Part shown: one piece after another, positions 14,021 to 25,974 of the stretch | Numbering within the stretch: the stretch's first letter is position 1 | How the letters are laid out: every line of letters begins with the position of its first letter | Assembly: GCF_003814555.1 (NCBI RefSeq) | Contig: NZ_RKQN01000001.1 | Span: 908,566-972,565 of the forward strand | Reading direction: 5' to 3' | DNA: 64,000 bases | Origin: Vulcaniibacterium tengchongense | GTDB taxonomy: Bacteria; Pseudomonadota; Gammaproteobacteria; Xanthomonadales; Xanthomonadaceae | Notes under the pieces: generated by a model | Seen by the model: the letters and a program-made list of their open reading frames with translations, nothing else | What the model was told of the DNA's origin: nothing | The model's database searches: none | Position numbers and translations under genes: made by a program

Positions 14021-15171
14021 CCGGCCGGCCCTGCCGTGCCGCCCGCGGGCGCCGCCTTGAACGGCGAATGCGCGGCCAGTCCGGCCGCGTAGCGGCGCAC
14101 CGCCGCGCCTTCCTCCGCGCACCAGGCGCGCAGCGCGTCGCGGAACTGCGGATGCGCGATCCAGTGCCGGCTGCGCACGAGCGCCGGCAGGAAGCCGCGC
14201 GCCAGCTTGTGTTCGCCCTGCGCGCCCGGCTCGAAGCGGCGCAGGCCTTCGCGCAGGCAGTACTCGATGCCCTGGTAGTAGCAGGTCTCGAAGTGCAGGC
14301 CGGGCACGTGCTCGTCGGCGCCCCAGTAGCGGCCGTAGAGCGTGTCGGCGCCGCGCAGGCACAGCGCGCCGGCGATCGGGCGGCCGGCGCGCTCGGCCAG
14401 GACCAGCACCAGCGCCCGCGGCATCGCCGTGGCCAGGTGGTGGAGGAATTCCAGGGTCAGCGCCGGGTGGTTGCCGTACTCGGCGAAGGTGCGCAGGTAG
14501 AAGCCGTGCATGGCCGCGAGGTCGCCTTCGCTCGCGCCGCGGCCGTCGACGACGCGGAAGCGCACGCCCGCGCGCGCGACCCGGGCCCGCTCCTGGCGCA
14601 CGTTCTTGCGGTGCTTGTGGTCGAACGCGGCGAGGAACTGCTCGAAGTCCCGCCAGCCGGCATCGTTGCGCCAGTGGTACTGCACGTCCAGCCGCGGCAG
14701 CCAGGCGTCGTCGAACGCCGGGTCCTCGCCCTCGGCGTGGAAGTTCACGTGCGCCGACGACAGCCCGGCGCGTTCGGCGAGCCCGGCCAGCGCCTGGACC
14801 AGGGCGCGCCGATCGTCGTCGCCGCGCGCCAGCAGCCGCGGGCCGGTCACCGGCGAGTAGGGCACCGCGCACAGCCACTTGGGGAAATAATCCAGGCCGT
14901 GGCGGGCATAGGCGTGGGCCCAGGCGTGGTCGAACACGAACTCGCCGTGCGAGTTCTCCTTCAGGTAGGCCGGCGCCGCGGCGACCAGCGCGTCGCCGTC
15001 CCACAGCGCCAGGTGACGCGGCCGCCAGCCCCATTGCGGGCGCAGGCAGCCGTGCCTTTCCAGGCCTTCGAGGAAGGCGTGGGCGACGAATGGGTTGCGC
15101 CCGTCGTGCAGCGCGTCCCACTGCGCGGCCGGGATCTGCGCTAGCGAGTCGTGGACGCGGGGCGTGGGCAT
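14017..15171 (-). CDS. FemAB/GNAT-like acyltransferase (COG3146, DUF482)
   Basis: 384 residues. The pattern is that of the PF04339 (FemAB-like, formerly DUF482) family: AYLKENSHGEFVFDHAWA near residues 70-87, the signature YFPKWLCAVPYSPVTGPRL just after, then DKKxRKNVRQER-like HKHRKNVRQERARVA around 215 and GLHFETCYYQGIEYC near 315. Members are predicted N-acyltransferases and their substrate is unknown. The ATG at 15171 was chosen because the family N-terminus (VHDSLAQIPAAQWDAL) begins right after it; the frame remains open for 39 more codons. It is coupled to aat by a 4-nt overlap and follows trxB on the same strand after 130 bp. Confidence 0.85.
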   Translation of the reverse strand: MPTPRVHDSLAQIPAAQWDALHDGRNPFVAHAFLEGLERHGCLRPQWGWRPRHLALWDGDALVAAAPAYLKENSHGEFVFDHAWAHAYARHGLDYFPKWLCAVPYSPVTGPRLLARGDDDRRALVQALAGLAERAGLSSAHVNFHAEGEDPAFDDAWLPRLDVQYHWRNDAGWRDFEQFLAAFDHKHRKNVRQERARVARAGVRFRVVDGRGASEGDLAAMHGFYLRTFAEYGNHPALTLEFLHHLATAMPRALVLVLAERAGRPIAGALCLRGADTLYGRYWGADEHVPGLHFETCYYQGIEYCLREGLRRFEPGAQGEHKLARGFLPALVRSRHWIAHPQFRDALRAWCAEEGAAVRRYAAGLAAHSPFKAAPAGGTAGPAG

Positions 15172-15301
15172 CGGTCTGGCTTGCGGATGTCGCGGGGCAC
15201 CGGCGTCGCTCGGAAGGCTCCGTCGCCCTCGGTGGCGCCGCCGTGCCGGCTCCGGCGCGCCCGACCGCGGCCGGCGCCGATCGGGCACCGGCCGGGCGCG
15301 G

Positions 15302-17580
<2,279 letters not shown>

Positions 17581-17676
17581 TCCCGGCCGGCGGAGCGCCG
17601 GGCGATTCGCCTCGGCCGGCGCTCGCGCGCGGCGAACAGCAGCGCCGGTTCGGCGGGCTGCTATCGTGTCCGTCGT

Positions 17677-17704
17677 CGAAACCCTGTCATTCGGCAGGGT
17701 TTCG
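17677..17704. repeat. 10-bp inverted repeat between ald and ftsK
   Basis: CGAAACCCTG (17677-17686) and CAGGGTTTCG (17695-17704) form a perfect stem with an 8-nt loop, about 97 bp after the ald stop. TATATT at 17708-17713 is a possible -10 for ftsK directly after it. The repeat may be the ald terminator, although it lacks a T run, or an operator at the ftsK promoter. Confidence 0.45.
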
Positions 17705-17751
17705 CCGTATATTCAACGACTAACGAAACGTAGCTGAGGCGGAACATCACG

Positions 17752-20112
<2,361 letters not shown>

Positions 20113-20378
20113 TCGGGAGCGCGGCGCGCTCCTCGCCAGCCCGTGGCAAGAGCCGCGATGTGCGTTCGACGCCGCTGCATTGGGTCGGCGCAGCTCGCGA
20201 GGCCTCGGCCCCGCTGCGCCGGTCTGCCGGGCCTGCCGCGCGGTCTGCGGGACGCCGTCGTCGGCCCGTGCCCGCATGCGCCGACCTGAACCGGGCGCGC
20301 CGCGCCTCGCGGCTCTCGTCGCCCGTTCAGTCCGGTTCGGGCACACTCTGCGCCATCGTTCTCCGGAGTGACCGAACC

Positions 20379-21005
20379 ATGCGACATGCGATGCGCATTG
20401 CGCTCTGCGCTTTCCTCGTGGCGGCCGGCGCCGCCCAGGCGGGCGCGCGCGACGAGCTCGCCGCCTTCACCCGCGGCCTGAAGGGCCTGGACGGCCGGTT
20501 CACCCAGCAGGTGTACGACGCGCGCGGCAAGCTCAAGGAATCCTCGAGCGGGCAGGTGGCGCTGTCGGCGCCGCGGCTGTTCCGCTGGGAATACCAGAAG
20601 CCGTATCCGCAGCTGATCGTCGCCGACGGCCACAAGGTGTGGATCTACGATCCGGACCTGCAGCAGGTCACCGTGCGTCCGCAGGGCGTGGAAGAGCAGA
20701 ACAGCCCGCTGGTCGCGCTGGTCGACCCGGGCAAGCTGGACGCGCAGTTCGTGGTCCGCGAGACCGGCAGCGAGCAGGGCCTGGAATGGCTGACGCTGGA
20801 GCCGAAGGCGAACGTGGAGGCCAACTTCCGCAGCGCCCGGCTCGGCTTCGGCGACGGCGGGCTGGCGCGGATGAGCATCGTCGACAACCTCGGCCAGCGC
20901 ACCGAGATCGACTTCGGCGCTTGGCGGCGCAATCCCGATTTCGCCAAGGGCACCTTCAGCTACACGCCGCCCGCCGGCGTGGACGTGATCGGCGGCGAAG
21001 GCTAG
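20379..21005 (+). CDS. lolA: Outer-membrane lipoprotein carrier protein LolA
   Basis: 208 residues with a signal peptide (MRIALCAFLVAAGAAQA, cut near residue 21). LolA ferries lipoproteins through the periplasm from LolCDE to LolB. The pattern GLKGLDGRFTQQVYDARG, then LSAPRLFRWEYQKPYPQLIVADG and VWIYDPDLQQVTVRP, is characteristic. GGAG lies 10 nt before the ATG at 20379; the second ATG at 20391 has no ribosome binding site. The ftsK-lolA-rarA order is conserved. The 266 bp after ftsK hold only a weak hairpin (20116-20132). Confidence 0.96.
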   Translation: MRHAMRIALCAFLVAAGAAQAGARDELAAFTRGLKGLDGRFTQQVYDARGKLKESSSGQVALSAPRLFRWEYQKPYPQLIVADGHKVWIYDPDLQQVTVRPQGVEEQNSPLVALVDPGKLDAQFVVRETGSEQGLEWLTLEPKANVEANFRSARLGFGDGGLARMSIVDNLGQRTEIDFGAWRRNPDFAKGTFSYTPPAGVDVIGGEG

Positions 21006-21016
21006 GGCCCGCGGCC

Positions 21017-21057
21017 GGCGCGACCGCAGGCAGGCCGCGCCCGCCTGCGGTCGCGCC
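21017..21057. terminator. 15-bp perfect stem after lolA
   Basis: Positions 21017-21031 pair with 21043-21057 without mismatch (GGCGCGACCGCAGGC and its complement, 11-nt loop), starting 12 bp after the lolA stop. There is no T tract. It is one of the strongest inverted repeats in the window and may be a terminator or an RNA-stabilising stem. Confidence 0.5.
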
Positions 21058-21127
21058 CGGCTTCAAGCCTGTCCTGCAGGCAAAGCCCTCCGCCGCGTCG
21101 CCGAGCCGGCGGGGCTAGAATTCCCCG

Positions 21128-22513
21128 GTGCGCAAGTCCAAAGCCGCCGCTGCCCCCGATTCGCTGTTCGCCGCGCCCGCCGCGCCCGCCGCGCTGAAGC
21201 CGCTGGCCGAGCGCATGCGGCCGCGCGCGCTCGACGAAATGGTCGGGCAGAAGCGCCTGCTGGCGCCGCGCTCGGCGCTGCGCCGGGCGATCGAGTCCGG
21301 GCGCGTGCACTCGATGATCCTGTGGGGCCCGCCGGGCTGCGGCAAGACCACGCTCGCGCTGCTGCTGGCCAAGTACGCGGACGCCGAGTTCCGCGCGATC
21401 TCGGCGGTGCTGTCCGGCCTGCCCGAGGTGCGCCAGGTGCTGGCGGAGGCCGAGCGACGCTTCGCCGAGGGCCATCGCACGGTGCTGTTCGTCGACGAGG
21501 TGCACCGCTTCAACAAGGCGCAGCAGGACGCGTTCCTGCCGCACATCGAGCGCGGCACGATCCTGTTCGTCGGCGCCACCACCGAGAATCCCTCGTTCGA
21601 GCTGAACTCCGCGCTGCTGTCGCGGTGCCGCGTGCACGTGATGGAGGCGGTATCGGCCGGCGACATCGCGCTGGCGCTGCGCCACGCGCTGGAGGACGAA
21701 GAGCGCGGCCTCGGCGGGCGCGGGCTGCGGGTGGACGAGGCGGCGCTGCGGCAGATCGCCCAGGCGGCCGACGGCGACGTGCGCCGCGGCCTGACCTTGC
21801 TGGAGATCGCCGCCGAGCTGGCCGAAGGCGAGGGCGGCGAGGTCAGCGAGGCGACCCTGGCGCAGGTGCTGGCCGACCGCACCCGTCGCTTCGACAAGGG
21901 CGGCGAGCAGTTCTACGACCAGATCTCGGCGCTGCACAAGTCGGTGCGCAGTTCCAATCCCGACGCGGCGTTGTACTGGCTGGCGCGGATGCTCGACGGC
22001 GGCTGCGACCCCGCGTACCTCGCCCGGCGGCTGACCCGGATGGCGGTGGAGGACATCGGCCTGGCCGACCCGCGCGCGCTGCAGATGGCGCTGGAAGCCT
22101 GGGACACGTACGACCGCCTCGGCAGTCCGGAGGGCGAGCTCGCGTTCGCCCAACTCGCGATCTACCTGGCCAGCACCGCCAAATCGAACGCGGCCTACGT
22201 GGCGTTCAACCAGGCGCGCCAGGACGTGCGCGAGTACGGCACCCAGGACGTGCCGCTGCACCTGCGCAATGCGCCGACCGGCCTGATGAAGCGGCTCGGC
22301 TACGGCCGCGACTACCGGTACGACCACGACGTCGAAGGCGGGGTCGCGCTGGACCAGACCGGTTTCCCCGATGCGATGGGCGAGCGCGTGTACTACCGGC
22401 CGGTGGAGCGCGGGCTGGAAATCAAGCTGAAGGAGAAGCTCGACCGCCTGCGCGCCGCGCGCGAGGCGGCCCGGGCCGGACGCGCGGACCCGGAAAGCGC
22501 GGCGGGCGAATAG
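21128..22513 (+). CDS. rarA: Replication-associated recombination protein A (RarA/MgsA)
   Basis: 461 residues from a GTG start. RarA is a AAA+ clamp-loader-like ATPase that acts at stalled forks. Motifs: PLAERMRPRALDEMVGQ at about 25-41, Walker A GPPGCGKTTLALLLA near 67-81, Walker B LFVDEVHRFNKAQQD near 121-135, sensor 1 ATTENPSFELN, and the MgsA C-terminal block AVEDIGLADPRAL. The length matches the family (about 445). An A-rich leader before the GTG is absent and the ribosome binding site is weak. In xanthomonads crcB and serS often follow; here the polysaccharide locus does. Confidence 0.96.
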   Translation: MRKSKAAAAPDSLFAAPAAPAALKPLAERMRPRALDEMVGQKRLLAPRSALRRAIESGRVHSMILWGPPGCGKTTLALLLAKYADAEFRAISAVLSGLPEVRQVLAEAERRFAEGHRTVLFVDEVHRFNKAQQDAFLPHIERGTILFVGATTENPSFELNSALLSRCRVHVMEAVSAGDIALALRHALEDEERGLGGRGLRVDEAALRQIAQAADGDVRRGLTLLEIAAELAEGEGGEVSEATLAQVLADRTRRFDKGGEQFYDQISALHKSVRSSNPDAALYWLARMLDGGCDPAYLARRLTRMAVEDIGLADPRALQMALEAWDTYDRLGSPEGELAFAQLAIYLASTAKSNAAYVAFNQARQDVREYGTQDVPLHLRNAPTGLMKRLGYGRDYRYDHDVEGGVALDQTGFPDAMGERVYYRPVERGLEIKLKEKLDRLRAAREAARAGRADPESAAGE

Positions 22514-22730
22514 CGGAGCCCCGACGGAACGGCGCCGCCCTTGCGGCGTCCGGGCGCCGGCATCGAGCTGCGCCACTCCGCCGGCCGGCGTTTTTCGCGC
22601 CCGGCCCCCGCGCACCCGGCAATTCCTCGCCACGCGATGGACGGTCGGAGGGCGCTGACCGAATGGAAGACGGCGGTTCGCCGGGTGCCTTCACGGCTCC
22701 TTCAGTCGCGAGTTCCTTCATTGCGCAGTG

Positions 22731-23183
22731 ATGAAACGGAACGCCGGATCTCCCAGGCGGGTGCTGATCGTCTGCACCGCGAACATCTGCCGCAGCCCGA
22801 CCGCGGAGACGGTGCTGCGCCATCGCCTCGACGGCGCGGCGGTCGAGGTCGAGTCCGCCGGGCTGGCGGCCTTGCCCGGCACCCCGATCGATCCGCGCAC
22901 CGAGGCGGTTCTCGCCGCCCACGGCCTGAGCGCGGCGGGGCACGTCGCGCGCCGCGCCACGCCGGCGCAGATCGCCGCGGCCGACCTCGTGCTGGCGATG
23001 GAGCAGCGCCACCTGTCGGCGCTGCGGGCGCTGGTGCCGTCGGCGCGCGCGCGCAGCTTCTTGCTCGGCCGCTGGCAGGGCAACGCCGACATTCCCGATC
23101 CGTACGGCCGTGCGCAGGACGCCTACGAAGAGGCGTACCGGATGATCGAGGCCGCGGTCGAGGACTGGCGCGCGAGGCTCTGA
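22731..23183 (+). CDS. Low-molecular-weight protein-tyrosine phosphatase (Wzb-type)
   Basis: 150 residues. The phosphatase loop CTANICRS (C15 nucleophile, R21) starts right after the first strand, and the general acid lies in IPDPYG near residue 122. Wzb/Etp-type enzymes dephosphorylate the tyrosine tail of Wzc-type kinases and so cycle polysaccharide export. It stands about 395 bp upstream of the polysaccharide genes on the same strand and the kinase at 25975 is its likely substrate. A GTG 3 nt upstream (22728) is an alternative start. Confidence 0.93.
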   Translation: MKRNAGSPRRVLIVCTANICRSPTAETVLRHRLDGAAVEVESAGLAALPGTPIDPRTEAVLAAHGLSAAGHVARRATPAQIAAADLVLAMEQRHLSALRALVPSARARSFLLGRWQGNADIPDPYGRAQDAYEEAYRMIEAAVEDWRARL

Positions 23184-23577
23184 CCGCAGCCGGGAAACGT
23201 CGGCCGGGCCGCTGCCGACGGTCCCAGCGAGGGCATCGCCCGCGGCCATTCATCGATGTCGTCGCACCGTGTATTCCCGGGCATCGGCGCGGTCCCAAAG
23301 CGCCGTGCGCGCGCGCCGCAGGCATAACGGGTCGTTCATGAAGCGCGTGCCGGCGATCGCAAAAAACCCCCATTCAGGCGCCTCGGGCAGCGATTTCTTC
23401 ATGCGTTCATCAACTGGGCGCAACTACAGTCGCGCTCGACCGATCAGGACACGGCGCCCGACGATTCTGCCCTCGAAAGGCGCCCCATTGCGGTCTACGC
23501 CGACGGTGCGGTTCCGCGGCATGTGCGTACGCACACGGAACAACAACAACTAGACCAAACGATCCGAGGCAAAGCGC
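23184..23577 (+). promoter_or_regulatory. Control region of the exopolysaccharide genes
   Basis: 394 bp with no credible gene. The notable element is the 14-bp perfect palindrome TGTGCGTACGCACA at 23522-23535, 42 bp before the first polysaccharide gene, a candidate operator. A CAACAACAACAAC run follows it, then GAGG about 8 nt before the ATG. I could not place a -35/-10 pair. Confidence 0.5.
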
Positions 23578-25905
23578 ATGCAGGATCCGAAACTGGTGGC
23601 AGCCAGCGCCATAGCGCTGGCGGTGACGCTCTTCGCCATCTTCTCGTTGCGCCCGGTGGCGCGGCGGTTGGGCCTGGTCGATCGGCCGGGCGGGCGCAAG
23701 CGCCATCGCGGGGCGATTCCGCTGATCGGCGGCCTGTGCTTCTTCATCGGCACGCTGGTCGGCCTGAGCTACGTGGGCTATCTGGACAGCTTCGTCGTCT
23801 ACCTGATGGTGGGCGCGGGGTTGATCGTCGCCGCCGGCGTGGTCGACGACCTCAGCGACCTGAGCGTGCGTTCGCGCCTGGCGATCGAGGCCCTCGCGGT
23901 CGGGCTGGTGATCGCCGCCACCGGGTTCTACGTCGACGATCTCGGCCAGCTGCTCGGCGAGCAACGCATGCGGCTGTGGCTGCTCGGCGTTCCGGTCACC
24001 ATCGTCGCGGTGATCGGCCTGGTCAACGCCTTCAACATGCTCGACGGCATCGACGGGCTGGCCGGCAGCATGGCGATGGTCAGCATCGCCGCGATCCTGC
24101 TGTTCGCGCAGCCCGGCGGCGGCGCCCCGGGCGTGCTGCTGCTGCTGCAGATCCTGTTCGCGGCGATGATCCCCTACCTGTGCGTCAACCTGGGGTGGCC
24201 GGACGGCCGCAAGATCTTCATGGGCGACGCCGGCAGCACGCTGATCGGCTTCGTGCTGGCGTGGAGCGTGATCTACCTGAGCCATCGCTCGGTCGGCCGT
24301 CTGGCGCCGGTCGACGCGCTGTGGTGCGTCGCGGTGCCGGTGATGGACACCCTGGCGGTGATGTACCGGCGCATCCGCCTCGGGCGCTCGCCGTTCAAGC
24401 CGGACCGGCAGCACCTGCATCACCTGCTGCTCGACGCGGGCCTGACGCCGCGCGCGGCGCTGGTCGCGATCGTCGCCGCCGGCACCGCGCTGGCGCTGGT
24501 CGGCTATGCGCTGCGCAGCGCGCCGGAAGCGGTCGGCCTGATCGCGTTCGCCGCCGTGCTCGCCGCCTACGTGCTGGGCCTGCCGAAGCTGCTCGGCCTG
24601 GTGCGGATGCTGCCGCGCGCGGCGCGGGTGTCGGACGCGGCGAGCGCGATCGCGATCGGCGGCGACGAGGAAACGCGCGAACCGGGCCGGACGGAGCGCG
24701 ACGAGGCGCGGCCGTCGTCCGCGCCGGCGCTCGCCGAGGCGATCGGCGCGGCCGAAGGCCCGTCGGCGCTGAAGGCGCTGTGCGTGCTCGCGACGCCGCC
24801 GGACGCGATGAAGATCGCGCCGATCGCGCGCGAGCTGCTGCACGACGAGCGCTTCGAGCCGACCGTGTGCGTGGCCGCCGGGCCGGAGCCGCAGGCCGAG
24901 CAAGTGCTGGATCTGTTCGACATCCAGCCCGACCTGAGGCTCGACCTCGGCGCGCCCGACGAGGGCGAGCTCGCGCCCGACGCGCTCGGCGGGCTGGAGC
25001 GCGTGCTCAACGAGGTGCAGCCCGACGTGGTGCTGGTGCCGGGCGACACCTCGACCGCGCTGGCCGCGACGATGGCGGCCTACTGCCACCACATCCCCGT
25101 GGTGCACATCGACAGCGCGGGCGAGGCCGGCGCGATGGAGGGCGCCGAGCGCAAGCTCGCGCGCGCGCTGGCGACGCTGCACGTGACCCGCGACGAATCG
25201 GCGAGCCGCGAGTTGATCGCCGAAGGCGTTCCCGCCGAGCGCGTGCTGGTGGCCGGCGATCTCGCCGCCGACGGCCTGCGCGCGGCGCTCGGGCTGCTGC
25301 GCGACGACCCGGCGCTGGGGCAGCAGCTGGCGGCGCGATTCCCGTTCCTGCGCGACGACTGCCCGCTGCTGCTGGCGATGCCGGCGGAGGAGGTGGACCC
25401 GGTGCTGGCCCTGGCGCTGGCCGACGTCGCGCGCCGCCGCCCCGGCATCGACATCGCCTGCGCGCCGGCGCTCGCCGACGCGGTGCGCGCCGAAGCGCGC
25501 GGCCGGCCGCTGGGCAACCTGCATCCGGTCGCGCTCGACGACTATCTGGCCCAGGTGTTCCTGCTCGGCGCCGCGCGCCTGGTGGTGGTCGGGGCGAGCG
25601 CGCCGCACGCCGAGCTCGCGGCGCTCGGCAGGCCGGTGCTGCAGGTGCGCGCCGGCGTGGCCGACGCCGGGGGCGAGGGGATGCGCAGCGCGCAATCGCG
25701 TCGCGCGCTGACGGAGCAGATCCTGGCCTTGCTGGAGGCGGACGAGGGCCGCGCGTTCGACGAGGGCGTCGATCGCGGCCCGCGCGCCAGCCGGCAATTG
25801 GCCGAAGCTTTGGCGAGCCTGCGTCCCGCAGCAGCCCACGCCGAGACCCCGACGCGGGGCGCCGGCTCGCCTTCCGTTCTGCACGACCTGCAGGAGGCGT
25901 GCTGA
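23578..25905 (+). CDS. WecA-type phosphoglycosyl transferase fused to a degenerate WecB-like domain
   Basis: 775 residues, two domains. Residues 1 to about 360 form a MraY/WecA-family polytopic enzyme that loads a sugar phosphate on undecaprenyl phosphate. Its motifs are VVDDLSDLS (about 88), NAFNMLDGIDGLAG (about 150), MGDAGST (about 215) and the HLHH loop (about 280). Residues 397 to about 740 align with UDP-GlcNAc 2-epimerase: MKIAPIARELL, then VVLVPGDTSTALA. Catalytic motifs are gone: the GHRRE histidine site reads AMPAEE (about 600), HxE reads HID (about 509), and DSGGxQEE reads GASAPHAE (about 670). So the second half is probably a binding or regulatory pseudoenzyme. It is the first gene of the polysaccharide series. 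Confidence 0.88.
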   Translation: MQDPKLVAASAIALAVTLFAIFSLRPVARRLGLVDRPGGRKRHRGAIPLIGGLCFFIGTLVGLSYVGYLDSFVVYLMVGAGLIVAAGVVDDLSDLSVRSRLAIEALAVGLVIAATGFYVDDLGQLLGEQRMRLWLLGVPVTIVAVIGLVNAFNMLDGIDGLAGSMAMVSIAAILLFAQPGGGAPGVLLLLQILFAAMIPYLCVNLGWPDGRKIFMGDAGSTLIGFVLAWSVIYLSHRSVGRLAPVDALWCVAVPVMDTLAVMYRRIRLGRSPFKPDRQHLHHLLLDAGLTPRAALVAIVAAGTALALVGYALRSAPEAVGLIAFAAVLAAYVLGLPKLLGLVRMLPRAARVSDAASAIAIGGDEETREPGRTERDEARPSSAPALAEAIGAAEGPSALKALCVLATPPDAMKIAPIARELLHDERFEPTVCVAAGPEPQAEQVLDLFDIQPDLRLDLGAPDEGELAPDALGGLERVLNEVQPDVVLVPGDTSTALAATMAAYCHHIPVVHIDSAGEAGAMEGAERKLARALATLHVTRDESASRELIAEGVPAERVLVAGDLAADGLRAALGLLRDDPALGQQLAARFPFLRDDCPLLLAMPAEEVDPVLALALADVARRRPGIDIACAPALADAVRAEARGRPLGNLHPVALDDYLAQVFLLGAARLVVVGASAPHAELAALGRPVLQVRAGVADAGGEGMRSAQSRRALTEQILALLEADEGRAFDEGVDRGPRASRQLAEALASLRPAAAHAETPTRGAGSPSVLHDLQEAC

Positions 25906-25974
25906 TGCCGGGCGCAGCGCCGCCGGCGGCAGTCCGATGGAAACCGATCATTCTCAACCGGTGAAGACGACCCC

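Noticed and set aside
23338-23553. 71-codon ORF before the polysaccharide genes
   Set aside because: No ribosome binding site, a basic Arg/Ser/Thr composition typical of noise, and it overlaps the palindrome and leader of the next gene.
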